From assembly GCA_017164015.1 (NCBI GenBank), contig CP071065.1, forward strand, positions 6,911,501 through 6,975,500: DNA of 64,000 nucleotides. The letters run 5' to 3'. Source of the DNA: Nostoc sp. UHCC 0702 (GTDB lineage: Bacteria; Cyanobacteriota; Cyanobacteriia; Cyanobacteriales; Nostocaceae). Shown piece after piece: positions 33,515-42,642 of the stretch; within the stretch, counting starts at the first letter, position 1, and every line of letters begins with the position of its first letter. The notes beneath the pieces were generated by a model. That model was given only the letters and a program-made list of their open reading frames with translations. It searched no databases and was not told where the DNA came from. Made by a program: the position numbers and the translations under genes.

Positions 33515-33660
33515 TTGTCAGTTGTTAGTTGTCAGTTGTCAGTTGTTAGTTGTCAGTTGTCAATTGTCAGTTGTCAGTTGTCAGTTGTTAGTTGTTAGTG
33601 GTCAGTTGTCAGTTGTTAGTTGTTAGTTGTTAGTTGTCAGTTGTCAGTTGTCAGTTGTTA
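33515..33660. repeat. STRR cluster, GTTGTCA/GTTGTTA units
   Basis: About 20 heptamers of gttgtcag or gttgttag begin at the stop of the NACHT gene. Noncoding. Further copies of cactgaccactgacc lie at 33850-33888. Confidence 0.9.
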
Positions 33661-33753
33661 TACCAATTTGAACAATAATTTTTACATATGCAATGTTCAA
33701 AGTCATTACTAATAACTCTTTGACAATCCCAAATCCTAAATCCCAAATGGTGT

Positions 33754-33842
33754 TAAGTAGGTGGACATAATTAAATATAAAATACCAATCAGAAAAACCC
33801 TCTTCAAAAGGCTTTTCCCTCCTGCTTCATGCCTCCTACTTA
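33754..33842. repeat. MITE-like repeat family G, copy 2
   Basis: taagtaggtgg on the left and cctactta on the right form a short inverted repeat resembling the ends of the element at 50351-50488. It lies between the NACHT gene and the convergent fur gene. Confidence 0.5.
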
Positions 33843-33895
33843 ATTGTGATTGACCACTGACCACTGACCACTGACCACTGACCACTGACGTTTTG

Positions 33896-34345
33896 TTATA
33901 CTTTTTCTTGCAGATTGCGATATCCATAAAAATTAATACTGTATTCAGTAATCCGCACTCCTGTTTGTTGTTCAACTTGACGGATAAATTCTTCTGGCAA
34001 TTCTATATGCACATCCAGAATTTGATTGGTATCAATACAGTTAACATGGCTGTGAGAATCACTGATATTGCCGTATAAACGCCCGTCACAGTGTTCAATA
34101 CACTCGATTATGCCTTGACTTGATAAGGCTTCTAGGTTTTGATAAACAGAAGTATGACCAATGTCTTTACCTTGGTGGTTGAGGCGATCGTAAATCTCTC
34201 TAGCAGAAAGATGTTCATTTGCTTGCCACAGCAGTTCTAAAATAAAGCGACGCTGGCGGCTAACACGCATACCCAGTATCTGACACCGCTCAAGCGCATC
34301 TTCTAACGAACGAATTGGTTTTGTAGATATTGCTTGTTTTTGCAT
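33896..34345 (-). CDS. furC: Fur-family regulator, FurC/PerR-like
   Basis: A 149-residue regulator. A winged-helix N-terminus (ALERCQILGMRVSRQRRFIL, EHLSAREIYDRLNHQG, IGHTSVYQNLEAL) is followed by the metal-binding segment YGNISDSHSHVNCIDTN. The usual structural C-x-x-C pairs are missing; only one Cys remains in each expected region (CIEHCDG, HVNC). From memory this matches the FurC (PerR) type of Anabaena, a peroxide-responsive repressor, rather than FurA or Zur. That assignment is inference. Long upstream region without a recognised operator. Confidence 0.8.
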   Translation of the reverse strand: MQKQAISTKPIRSLEDALERCQILGMRVSRQRRFILELLWQANEHLSAREIYDRLNHQGKDIGHTSVYQNLEALSSQGIIECIEHCDGRLYGNISDSHSHVNCIDTNQILDVHIELPEEFIRQVEQQTGVRITEYSINFYGYRNLQEKV

Positions 34346-34830
34346 AGTTAAATCTGTTAACTACTAAGGGAATTTTCCCATTTCAATGTTTATTAGTTTT
34401 TTTATATACAAGGATATTACACGCCACATTATCGCCTTTAGCTGTGTTGTTGCTTGTGGTTGCTGCGAAATTCACAGTTTGAGGTGATGATTTTGGTTGC
34501 TTGCTGACGGTTACTTCGCCACACCCTAATCTAAAACAAACTCATTACAACTTTAACTTAAAATTGTTAAAAATGTCCACCACATGGCAGGTGTTGCTGC
34601 TGCGAAAGGGAGGTGAGAGAGATTAAATGTTAAGTTGGCTGGTGATAATCGTACCTTTGGTAGTTGTTAGCGATCGCGCTTGAGAATGCCTAGAGTGACG
34701 ATTTTTCTTCAAATGTTGACAAATCGTATTTTGATTTTGCTATGCGGCAAATCTAGCGTGAATCGCTGAAAGCTGTTACTGTGGATTCTCGATGCTACTG
34801 TTGAGCATAAAAAAAGTGGCTGGTGAGTCA
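34346..34830. other. Divergent furC/crr6 intergenic region
   Basis: About 485 bases, AT-rich near furC (tttttttatatacaagg) with a HIP1-like site at about 34670. It must carry both promoters. No coding frame or RNA gene was recognised. Confidence 0.5.
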
Positions 34831-35298
34831 ATGACAATCACGATCGCAATCAATACTGACTCCATTAACAATCTGGATCTGTCGCCTGCATTAACGATAA
34901 TTGAGCAACTGCTGCAAGAGGGAGTCGCTTCCCATGAACAGCAGGTACAGTTTGATATTGACTATCCGCTAGAACCTGGCGATCCGCGAGAACTTTCAGA
35001 AATTCCAGAGTTGCGGCTGTGGTTCGTCCGTTTGGATGCCAAATATCCCTGGTTGCCATTTTTACTAGATTGGAAAAAGGAATTAGCTCGTTATACTGCC
35101 ATGCTAGTACCACACCAATTCAGTTCTAAAGAAGGTATTCAGTACAATCCTGAAGCTTTAGAAATTTTTTTGATGCACAAAATTTTTGTTTTGGGTGATT
35201 GGTTAAAACAGCAAAATATTCCGTGGCAATCGCGGCTGAAATCTATGTCGCAAATGCTGGGATATGAATTAGATGATGCTCTGTTTGAGATATTTTAA
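34831..35298 (+). CDS. crr6: CRR6-family NdhI maturation factor
   Basis: 155 residues from MTITIAINTDSINNLDLSPA (the frame is open 13 codons further upstream without family character). The protein has the CRR6 pattern: VQFDIDYPLEPGDPRELSEI, LRLWFVRLDAKYPWLPFLLD and WKKELARYTAMLVPHQFS. In plants and cyanobacteria CRR6 is required to mature NdhI, the iron-sulfur subunit of NDH-1, so it functionally belongs with the ndhCKJ operon of this window. It is monocistronic and followed by STRRs. Confidence 0.9.
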   Translation: MTITIAINTDSINNLDLSPALTIIEQLLQEGVASHEQQVQFDIDYPLEPGDPRELSEIPELRLWFVRLDAKYPWLPFLLDWKKELARYTAMLVPHQFSSKEGIQYNPEALEIFLMHKIFVLGDWLKQQNIPWQSRLKSMSQMLGYELDDALFEIF

Positions 35299-35480
35299 AA
35301 AATTGGGAATGGTGAATTGGGAATGGGGAATGGGGAATTGGGCATGGGGGATGGGGAATTTATCAATAGTCAAATATCAAGCTTTTTTGGACTATTGACT
35401 ATTGACTATTGACTATTGACTATTGACAGCTTTTCTCTAAAACCTTATTTAATAAAGCTTTGCTAGATAATTTTTTGGAA
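35299..35480. repeat. STRR cluster after crr6
   Basis: gggaatggtgaattgggaat, then ggcatgggggatgggg, then ttgactattgactattgact tandem units to about 35427. Noncoding. Confidence 0.8.
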
Positions 35481-35518
35481 TAAAAAAACCAAAATCCGCT
35501 AAATTTAGCGGATTTTGG
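35481..35518 (-). terminator. Perfect 30-base palindrome with T-run on the minus strand
   Basis: 35489-35518 is a perfect palindrome (CCAAAATCCGCTAAA and its complement). Read on the minus strand it is followed by ggtttttttatt, a textbook intrinsic terminator. It lies about 150 bases beyond the GT9 gene. Confidence 0.8.
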
Positions 35519-35664
35519 GTGGTAATAGCACCAAAATTGGGTAGAGGTTCTAAGCTCAAGACTAAATCTGTTCGATGCTAGTATTCGCCAGCTAAGACGC
35601 ACTTACCAAACTAGGAGTGCGATGAAATTTCTGCATTGCCAGGATTCTTGGGAAACCTGCTGGT

Positions 35665-36624
35665 TTAGCCACCCCAGATTTTCTCTAAGACAGTTTTGGG
35701 CGAAATATCAGCCACGCTACCAGTGGAGGATTTAATGGCAAGGAATCTATCGTTTTTGGGTAACAACTTTGCTGGTTCCGTGGGGCCAAATAATCCAATG
35801 GTATAGGTTTGCACTGCCACACTCAGGTGTAGTGGTGCGCTGTCTGTAGATAACATCAAATTCGCTCCGGCGATGATGGCAGCCAATTTACCGATATCAT
35901 CTGGGGTAGTCACTTTGATTTCTGGAGAATACTCTAACAGCGATCGCACAAACTGCTCATTTTCAGTTCTTTTAACGACCACCACAGGCAAATCTGGTTG
36001 CTTGTATTGAAAGTCTTGAATAATTTCCTGCCAATTATTCACAGGATAGATTGTATTTTCACCTGTAGCCAAAGATGGTTGGTCAGAACCGTTATAAATT
36101 AGAACATACCCTGTTTCATTCACCCCTAAACGTTTTTGTTCCCTTTGCCCCCACTCAATATCTGGTTTGGGGACATTCAGTGCTAACTCCGGGGTAGCAG
36201 ACTTAATACCTAATGGTTGCAGCAAGTCGTGGTAAACTGCTGCCGCATACTGAGACGGTTTAAACGTGACCGGATCGGTGAGAAAAATGGCTCCTTTACC
36301 CTGATAGCCAATGCGTTTGGGAATTCCCGTTAACCAGAGCAAAAGACCCACCAGCCAGCTTTGCCCAGCAGCGATAGCGACATCGTACTCGCGATCGCGA
36401 ATTGAGCCTACCAGGTTGCCCCAATCTGCCAAACTGTTACGGTCTTTGAAATCAAAGACCAGTACATCGTTTACTGACTTGCTCACCCGGTAGGCAGCCT
36501 TTGACCGGGGTTCAACAACGACATCTATCTGAGCGTTCGGGTAATAGCGCTTCAGGTCATCTAAAGTTGGAAAAAACAGGATTTGATCGCCAATCCCGCC
36601 AGGTACAAGGGCTACTACTCGCAT
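35665..36624 (-). CDS. Glycosyltransferase family 9 (heptosyltransferase-like)
   Basis: A 319-residue GT-B enzyme: MRVVALVPGGIGDQILFFPT at the N-terminus with the Gly-rich loop, DVAIAAGQSWLVGLLLWLTG, then the C-terminal donor-binding domain with GYVLIYNGSDQP, ANLMLSTDSAPLHLSVAVQT and YTIGLFGPTEPAKLLP. This matches GT9/ADP-heptose:LPS heptosyltransferase. Cyanobacterial LPS usually lacks heptose, so the donor and acceptor are uncertain; a cell-envelope polysaccharide is likely. The ATG at 36624 fits the family start exactly. Divergent from ispD. Confidence 0.9.
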   Translation of the reverse strand: MRVVALVPGGIGDQILFFPTLDDLKRYYPNAQIDVVVEPRSKAAYRVSKSVNDVLVFDFKDRNSLADWGNLVGSIRDREYDVAIAAGQSWLVGLLLWLTGIPKRIGYQGKGAIFLTDPVTFKPSQYAAAVYHDLLQPLGIKSATPELALNVPKPDIEWGQREQKRLGVNETGYVLIYNGSDQPSLATGENTIYPVNNWQEIIQDFQYKQPDLPVVVVKRTENEQFVRSLLEYSPEIKVTTPDDIGKLAAIIAGANLMLSTDSAPLHLSVAVQTYTIGLFGPTEPAKLLPKNDRFLAIKSSTGSVADISPKTVLEKIWGG

Positions 36625-36663
36625 AATATTTATTGACGCGTACTCGCTCCCTATTTTAGGGGA

Positions 36664-36822
36664 ATATAGGTATTAGGGATTGGATATTAGGGATTGGGTA
36701 CTAGGGATTGGGTATTAGGGATTGGGTATTAGGGATTGGGTATTAGGGATTAGGGAAATTTTCCAGTCCCCAGTCCCCAGTCCCCAGTCCCCAGTCCCCA
36801 GCCCCCAGTCCCCAGCCCCCAG
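36664..36822. repeat. STRR cluster between GT9 and ispD genes
   Basis: About eight attagggattgggtatt units, then ccagtccccagtcccc heptamers run up to within 20 bases of the ispD start. The two halves are roughly complementary and could pair. Confidence 0.9.
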
Positions 36823-36842
36823 TTTTAAGATTGAGGAATTCT

Positions 36843-37526
36843 GTGTATTTACTAATTCCAGCTGCGGGAATCGGAAAAAGAATGGGGAGTAACCGTAATA
36901 AACTCCTACTTGAAGTGCGATCGCAACCAATTATTGCCTGGACTCTGAAAGCGGCGGCGGCGGCTAGTGCAATCGAGTGGATAGGAATTATCTCCCAACC
37001 CACCGATTGGCCAGATTTCAAAGTAATTCTCGCTGACCTCAAGCTCAGTAAACCTGTAGAATTCATTCAAGGCGGTTCTACCCGGCAAGAATCAGTTTAC
37101 AACGGCTTACAAGCGCTGCCACCAGCCGCAGAGCAAGTATTAATTCACGATGGTGCTAGATGTCTGGCGACACCAGATTTACTTAACTCTTGTGCTGAAG
37201 TTATTCGCCAATGTCATGGTTTAATTGCTGCCGTGCCTGTGAAAGACACGATCAAAGTTGTAGACGAAAATGGCATAATTCAAAGTACACCCGACCGACA
37301 ACGACTTTGGGCAGCACAAACCCCCCAAGGATTTGATGTCAAGTTGTTGAAACAGTGTCACGCTGAAGGCGTTCGTCAGGGCTGGGAAGTAACCGACGAT
37401 GCTGCTTTGTTTGAGATGTGCGGTATCGAAGTGCAAATTGTCCCAGGTGAGGAGACAAATTTAAAAGTGACCACTCCCCAAGATTTAGCGATCGCAGAAT
37501 TTATCCTCAGCAGTCGAGGCTTGTAA
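36843..37526 (+). CDS. ispD: 2-C-methyl-D-erythritol 4-phosphate cytidylyltransferase
   Basis: About 227 residues from GTG 36843 (VYLLIPAAGIGKRMGSNRNK); a TTG four codons earlier is also possible. Motifs: PAAGIGKRMG and the CTP-binding Lys, QGGSTRQESVYNGL, VLIHDGARCLATPDLL, AVPVKDTIKVV and TPQGFDVKLLKQCH. The enzyme joins CTP to MEP to give CDP-ME, the third step of the plastid-type isoprenoid pathway that supplies carotenoids, phytol and quinones. The window also carries ispG of the same pathway, at 44.3 kb, not linked as an operon. No clear ribosome-binding site; the upstream DNA is STRR. Confidence 0.93.
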   Translation: MYLLIPAAGIGKRMGSNRNKLLLEVRSQPIIAWTLKAAAAASAIEWIGIISQPTDWPDFKVILADLKLSKPVEFIQGGSTRQESVYNGLQALPPAAEQVLIHDGARCLATPDLLNSCAEVIRQCHGLIAAVPVKDTIKVVDENGIIQSTPDRQRLWAAQTPQGFDVKLLKQCHAEGVRQGWEVTDDAALFEMCGIEVQIVPGEETNLKVTTPQDLAIAEFILSSRGL

Positions 37527-37712
37527 CAAGTCAATTATGTTACAAAAATTTTGGACGAGCCACTAACCAAATCTGCTCATGTCAACACATAGCTTGATTT
37601 TTTTCGTAAATTCTAGTATAATCCCACACACCAGTTATCATCCTGGTCAATTGTCAGTTGCTAATGATAAATGACAACTGACAATTGACAAATGACAAAT
37701 GACTAATGACAA

Positions 37713-38261
37713 ATGACTACAGTCACAGCGACTAAGATAGAAGCGATTCTCTACTTAAAGGGTAAGCCCTTGTCGCTCGGCGAAATCGCCGAGTATGCCG
37801 CGTGCGATCGCGCCACAGTTGAAGAAGGCATAATTGAGCTGATAGACAACTATGCCCGTCGAGATAGCGCCTTAGAAGTTGTAGAAACTCCAAATGGTTA
37901 CAGTCTGCAACTGCGGCCTGACTTCCATGACTTAGTACAAACGCTAATTCCCGTAGAATTAGGTTTAGGCGCATTGCGTACTTTAGCCGCGATCGCTCTC
38001 AATAGCCCCATACTGCAAAGCGAATTGATTGAATTACGCGGTTCAGGAGCATATCAACATGTTCCAGAACTGGTCGAACTCGGTTTTGTACGTAAACGCC
38101 GAGATAATGATTCTCGCTCCTACTCGTTACAAGTAACGTCAAAATTTCATCAATATTTCCAAATCGAGCAGCTTCCTCAGATATTGTCCAATAATCAAAA
38201 AGAACAACAACTAGAACTAGACCTCACACTCAAAGAACAACCAGAAGCAGTAGCAGAATAA
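37713..38261 (+). CDS. scpB: Segregation and condensation protein B
   Basis: A 182-residue double winged-helix protein: TKIEAILYLKGKPLSLGEIA, LEVVETPNGYSLQLRPDF, ALRTLAAIALNSPILQSELI, then LVELGFVRKRRDNDSRSYSL. This is the ScpB pattern. ScpB dimers bind ScpA and SMC in the condensin complex. The region upstream of the ATG consists of tgacaaatgacaaatgacta repeats, so the start codon lies in an STRR and there is no normal Shine-Dalgarno site. The C-terminal 20 residues are Glu/Gln-rich. Confidence 0.9.
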   Translation: MTTVTATKIEAILYLKGKPLSLGEIAEYAACDRATVEEGIIELIDNYARRDSALEVVETPNGYSLQLRPDFHDLVQTLIPVELGLGALRTLAAIALNSPILQSELIELRGSGAYQHVPELVELGFVRKRRDNDSRSYSLQVTSKFHQYFQIEQLPQILSNNQKEQQLELDLTLKEQPEAVAE

Positions 38262-38405
38262 GGGACTGGGGACTAGGGACTAGGGACTAGGGACTAGGGA
38301 CTAGGGACTGGGGACTGGGGACTGGGGACTGGGGAAGAAATAGAAATATGGTCATCAATTCTTCCTAATCCCCGATCCCCAATCCCTGATCCCCGATCCC
38401 CAATC
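38262..38405. repeat. STRR cluster after scpB
   Basis: gggactagggactagggact and ggggactggggactgg units start at the scpB stop, then a complementary block (gatccccaatccctgatccc). The two blocks can fold together. Confidence 0.9.
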
Positions 38406-38518
38406 CCCTATCTGCCTACTTTCCTAGGGCAGAGGCAAAGGGTATACCCGTGGAGAATGCATAACCCTTGTACTATGGTTTAAAGTAGAATTAGCAACTC
38501 AGCTAAAAAAAATTGCCA

Positions 38519-38857
38519 ATGGTGTTTGATCCTAACTTTTTGAATGACAACTCTGAGGAACACCCTAACCAACTTCTTAACGACCACTTTGAGGAACACT
38601 CTAATCCGTTACTCAAATATTTGCAGCATCAGTCTCCTGAAGTTCTAGCTCGCGTCGCTCAGTCCGTCAGCCCCGAAATTAAACAAATCATCTCCCAGAA
38701 CGTCCAAGGGCTGGTGGGAATGCTTCCCCCGGAAAATTTCAATGTGCAAATTACTACAGATAGGGATAACTTAGCGGGGCTATTAGCATCAGCGATGATG
38801 ACAGGGTATTTCTTACGTCAGATGGAACAAAGAATGCATTTAGATCAAAAGTTATGA
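38519..38857 (+). CDS. DUF760-family protein
   Basis: 112 residues from ATG 38519 (MVFDPNFLNDNSEEHPNQLL); the frame is open two codons further to a TTG. The folded part runs NPLLKYLQHQSPEVLARVAQ, then EIKQIISQNVQGLVGMLP and LAGLLASAMMTGYFLRQMEQ, the DUF760 pattern shared by cyanobacteria and chloroplasts. Members have no firmly assigned function to my knowledge. The last helix (MMTGYFLRQMEQRM) is typical. No operon partner. Confidence 0.82.
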   Translation: MVFDPNFLNDNSEEHPNQLLNDHFEEHSNPLLKYLQHQSPEVLARVAQSVSPEIKQIISQNVQGLVGMLPPENFNVQITTDRDNLAGLLASAMMTGYFLRQMEQRMHLDQKL

Positions 38858-39002
38858 ATTATGAGGTGGGAGGGGCGCAAAGCTTTGCGCCCGTACAGGA
38901 GGCGCGGAGTTAAGGAAAGCTTTAAAAAGCAAATTCCTTGTTCCAAACTTCAAACCACGATTTCTCATTCTTAACTCCTCACTCCTCACTCTTAACTCCT
39001 AA

Positions 39003-40208
39003 CTATTTGCTGGGATAAGTTCCTGACTCCACTTTGAAAGTCTGAATTTTCCCGTTGCGATTAACTTCGATTGTCAAGATATCGCCAACTGAACTGGACT
39101 CTACCAGCTTTTGCACTTGGGCTGCTATTTTAACTGGCTTACCGTTAATTTTTTGAATTAAGTCTCCAGGAAGCAGTCCTGCCTTTGTTGCTGGCGAATT
39201 TTCCATGACTCCTTTAATGACAACGCCCGTGTCCTGTTGAATGTTAAGCTTGTTTTCTTGATTTATCTGCTGTTTTTTAGTGGGAGATAAATCTGCCATT
39301 TCGATTCCCAAAAAAGGATGTTCTGCACGCCCTTTGGTAAACAGATCATTAGCAACGCGGGCAGCAGTTTCAATAGGAATGGCAAAACCGAGTCCTTGAG
39401 CATCAGCACGGATAGCAGTGTTAACACCAATAACTTCACCTTGGGCATTTAACAAAGGGCCACCGGAGTTACCTGGGTTAATTGCCGCATCGGTTTGGAT
39501 AAAACTGACTCGCTTATCTGGGACACCAACTTGAGCGCTGGTGCGGTCTGTTGCGCTGATGATGCCGATGGTGACAGTATTATCTAAACCCAAAGGATTG
39601 CCAATTGCGATCGCCCACTGTCCAGGAATCAAATTTTGGGAATTGCCCAGCTTTACAGTGGGCAATTTATTTTCGGGAATTTTTACTACTGCCACATCTG
39701 TGATGGCATCAACTCCCACCACCTTCCCCTCAAAAGTCCGACCATCTTTGAGGGTCACTTGTACTGTATCTGTATCAGCGACCACATGAGCATTAGTCAG
39801 CAATTCTCCATTTTCACTCAAAATAAATCCTGAACCTGTACCACGTTCAATCCTCTCTTGGGGAATTGGTTGCTCATCCTCCCCAAAAAATCGGCGGAAG
39901 AAGGGATTTTTCAAAGCATCAGAGATGGGATTGGGAACTTTGCGGGTAGCATTAATTCGTACCACCGCCGGGCCGACCTTTTGTACAGCCGTGGCAATAA
40001 AATTCACATTATCGCCTCCAGTAGACCCATTGATTCCACTTACAGAATTAGGTACTACTGATTCTGGAGGCAAAGCCACTGTGACATTTTTTAACTGTTG
40101 AAACGAGCGATTTTGTGGCAATAGATAGCGACTACTTAACAAACCTGCACCGCCACCGATCGCCAGTATAGATAGATAAATAGCCAGTTGCTTTAAGGAT
40201 AATTTCAT
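39003..40208 (-). CDS. HtrA/DegP-type serine protease with PDZ domain
   Basis: About 401 residues. The N-terminal hydrophobic segment (QLAIYLSILAIGGGAGLLSS) anchors or exports the protein. The trypsin-like domain shows the triad: His in LLTNAHVVADTD, Asp in DAITDVAVVKIP, Ser in NPGNSGGPLLNAQG. A single PDZ domain follows (PATKAGLLPGDLIQKINGKP). The length and one PDZ match cyanobacterial HhoA/HhoB/HtrA. The role is envelope protein quality control. Which of the three paralogues it is cannot be told here. The start is the second of two close ATGs. Confidence 0.92.
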   Translation of the reverse strand: MKLSLKQLAIYLSILAIGGGAGLLSSRYLLPQNRSFQQLKNVTVALPPESVVPNSVSGINGSTGGDNVNFIATAVQKVGPAVVRINATRKVPNPISDALKNPFFRRFFGEDEQPIPQERIERGTGSGFILSENGELLTNAHVVADTDTVQVTLKDGRTFEGKVVGVDAITDVAVVKIPENKLPTVKLGNSQNLIPGQWAIAIGNPLGLDNTVTIGIISATDRTSAQVGVPDKRVSFIQTDAAINPGNSGGPLLNAQGEVIGVNTAIRADAQGLGFAIPIETAARVANDLFTKGRAEHPFLGIEMADLSPTKKQQINQENKLNIQQDTGVVIKGVMENSPATKAGLLPGDLIQKINGKPVKIAAQVQKLVESSSVGDILTIEVNRNGKIQTFKVESGTYPSK

Positions 40209-40314
40209 AATCATTAAGTTTAAGGACAGCAGTGCAGTTGCTAATTTCTAAGTGTAGTCAAGCAAACGGCAACTTGACAGATGCATTTAGATAGAAAAAC
40301 AAAAGATTTTGGAA

Positions 40315-40577
40315 TTGGGAATGGGGCATTGGGCACTTGTACTCTCGCACTTGTGCCGAGCTTGTCCTGAGCGTAGCCGACTTGTGCCGAGCGAAGCCGA
40401 GGTAAGGGCGAAGTCGAGGTAAGCCGAAGTATTGGGCATCGGGCATTACTTATTTCCCTCATCCCCCTCATCCCCCTCATCCCCCTCATCCCCCTCATCC
40501 CCCCATCTCCCCATCTCCCCTGCTCCCCTGCTCCCCTGCTCCCCTGCTCCCCTGCTCCCCATCTCCCCCATCCCCAG
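40315..40577. repeat. Mixed repeat block
   Basis: Contains a cluster of cttgtgccgagc and gaagccgaggtaa units (40335-40432), then ccccctcatccccctcatcc and gctcccctgctcccctgctc tandem repeats up to 40570. A piece of the first theme (cttcggcttcgctcagt) recurs at 47152 and 54717. Noncoding, directly upstream of the M23 gene. Confidence 0.8.
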
Positions 40578-40623
40578 GCTTGCCATCTAAAATTTAAAAT
40601 TAGCGCTCTCTTGAAGTATATAT

Positions 40624-41511
40624 ATGACTTTTCCCTATCGTCTGTTTTTGCTCTGTACCTTGGTCGGCGCTGTCGGGCTTGTATCGACACTTCCAAACTT
40701 CAACAGTGCTGATGCTGCTGTACCGGGTTGCCCGACTCCAGCCCTATCTCGCTTCCAGCGTCATAAAGTTGCTCGTGGTGAAACTTTGGACAGCATAGCC
40801 CAGCGCTACAATCTCAATCCTGCAACAATTATTGATATGAATCCAGCTTTGAGAAATGGCGGTCTTACTGTTGGTAGCGAACTTCAAATTGCTCCCTTCA
40901 ACGGGATCGTTGTGGAAGTGCCCAGTGGACAAACTTGGCGACAACTGGCAGCAAAATATAAAGTTCGTGCGGATACGCTCTTTGAGGTGAATGGTTGTCA
41001 ACAAAACCCTAGAATCGTGTTTATTCCGTCGGCAATTACATCACCGAATCGCCCTGTTAGGGCGTCTGTTGCGCCTGCTGGTAGAGAAGCAAGCAGCAGT
41101 GTATCTATAGCAGGGTATCCTTTAGCACAAACGACAACTGTAGTATTACCTTATGGCTGGCAGGTTAATCCTAGTACTGGTGAAGTGTTCTTTCATAGTG
41201 GTGTAGATTTATTAGCAGCAGTAGGCACTCCCGTAGAAGCGATCGCCCCTGGAACGGTAGTATTTGCTAAAGACCAAGGTACTTACGGCAAATTAGTAAT
41301 TATTAACCACAGTGGCGGACTTCAAAGCCGCTACGCCCAACTTGAAAGCATCAAAGTTAGCGTTGGTCAGCAAGTCAACAAAGGAGACTTGCTAGGAACA
41401 GTCGGTACTACTGGACAACCCACTTCCAAACAACCTCATCTTCATTTTGAAATGCGTGCTAGTTCAGATTTAGGTTGGGTAGCAAAAGATCCAAAAGATT
41501 ATCTGAAGTAA
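40624..41511 (+). CDS. LysM / M23 peptidoglycan-binding metallopeptidase
   Basis: A 295-residue exported protein. A signal peptide (to about residue 32) precedes two LysM-like modules (HKVARGETLDSIAQRYNLNP and PSGQTWRQLAAKYKVRADTL) and a C-terminal M23 domain. Zinc and catalytic residues are present: His and Asp in FHSGVDLLA, and H-L-H in PHLHFEMR. The GWQVNPSTGEVFFHSG entry is usual in cyanobacterial members. The enzyme probably cleaves peptide cross-links during growth or septum work. The ATG at 40624 follows a tatatat stretch without a strong ribosome-binding site. Confidence 0.92.
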   Translation: MTFPYRLFLLCTLVGAVGLVSTLPNFNSADAAVPGCPTPALSRFQRHKVARGETLDSIAQRYNLNPATIIDMNPALRNGGLTVGSELQIAPFNGIVVEVPSGQTWRQLAAKYKVRADTLFEVNGCQQNPRIVFIPSAITSPNRPVRASVAPAGREASSSVSIAGYPLAQTTTVVLPYGWQVNPSTGEVFFHSGVDLLAAVGTPVEAIAPGTVVFAKDQGTYGKLVIINHSGGLQSRYAQLESIKVSVGQQVNKGDLLGTVGTTGQPTSKQPHLHFEMRASSDLGWVAKDPKDYLK

Positions 41512-41607
41512 TCAAGATCATAGAAATTAGAGAGTTGGAAAGATGAGAGAGAAATAACTCTTAACTCCTAACTCCTAACTCCTAACTCCTAACTCCTAAC
41601 TCCTGAC

Positions 41608-42642
41608 CTATGCCCAATTCCCAAATTCAGTAGATTTGACTATGTGCATCCCGGCTTCAGCAAACCTTGTAAAAGCTGCATCTGCCTGTTCTGTGTAGTC
41701 AACAACACCCGGAACGACAACGGGGGAAGTGCAATCTTCTAGCAAATAAACTTTTTTAGCCAAGGTAGCATCTACCTGTTTAATTTCTGTTAATAAATCC
41801 TCAATTGTCCAGGCTACACAGTGACTTTTAGCTTGACCGCCAATAATGACAGCATCAAATTCTAAAAGTTGTTTAATCAAACCTGTATTTTTTTGGGCGA
41901 GTGGACGTTGCTCGAAATCTTCCAATACTTCTGGACGTAAAATTGAATAATTTTCTGTTAAGGGATTCTCACCTTTAATTTCAAATTGCGTTTGACTCTG
42001 ACGAGCAATGCAGTGAAAAAATATTGCTTCCTCTACCGATGAAACCAAAGCATGACCAATGCCACCTAACATAGAATGATAAGGCCAAACTATGAGAGGA
42101 TATTTACCATCTTGAGTGAGTTTTTTTACGTAAAAATAAGCATGTTTTTTTAATAATTCGTAATCACCATTAGTAATACTATAAGCAACTGCTGGGTTAA
42201 CTTTCCAGATACCCTGTTCAATATCTGCTGGAGTAATACTAGTAGCTGCTGGTGTAGGATGTTCGCCTGCGGCATTCACCCAAAAAATCGGATGAAAAAT
42301 TTGCGTCGCTTTGTGGGTGTCTAATGTTGGTATAATTGTCGTAATTTCTTGCAAATTACGATAGATAAACTCACACAAACGTCGATTATCATCTACTGCA
42401 CCAGTTCCAGATTTACCACCAACAAATAATTCATATTCTGGAATGCAGAAGGTATTTTGTACATCAATTAAAAGGAGGCAAATCCGCGTTTTATCTAAAG
42501 ATGCGGGTTTGATATCGTGTTGTTTTGCCCATGCTTCAGCTTTTACGGCGCGTTGTTGGTAAGGTACACGCCAGACTTCGCCGACCTGATTGGGGTTAAA
42601 GTGTTGGGGAATTGGTAGTTGGGTTGTTCTTTGTATGTTCAT
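41608..42642 (-). CDS. Isochorismatase/nicotinamidase-like cysteine hydrolase
   Basis: A 344-residue protein of the cysteine-hydrolase superfamily. The catalytic Asp is in ICLLLIDVQNTFCIPEYELF and the nucleophile Cys in VIIGGQAKSHCVAWTIEDLL; the Lys between them is probably in the VNPAVAYS-YELLKKHAYF region. It is longer than a simple nicotinamidase (about 200 residues), with N-terminal extensions, and the substrate is not evident. It stands alone between the M23 gene and a pentapeptide gene, all separated by noncoding DNA. STRRs (cctaactcctaactcc) occur just past its end. Confidence 0.85.
   Translation of the reverse strand: MNIQRTTQLPIPQHFNPNQVGEVWRVPYQQRAVKAEAWAKQHDIKPASLDKTRICLLLIDVQNTFCIPEYELFVGGKSGTGAVDDNRRLCEFIYRNLQEITTIIPTLDTHKATQIFHPIFWVNAAGEHPTPAATSITPADIEQGIWKVNPAVAYSITNGDYELLKKHAYFYVKKLTQDGKYPLIVWPYHSMLGGIGHALVSSVEEAIFFHCIARQSQTQFEIKGENPLTENYSILRPEVLEDFEQRPLAQKNTGLIKQLLEFDAVIIGGQAKSHCVAWTIEDLLTEIKQVDATLAKKVYLLEDCTSPVVVPGVVDYTEQADAAFTRFAEAGMHIVKSTEFGNWA

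Noticed and set aside
33515..33660. Possible CRISPR array from regular gttgtca repeats
   Set aside because: Units are contiguous heptamers with no spacers, and no cas genes are near. These are STRRs.
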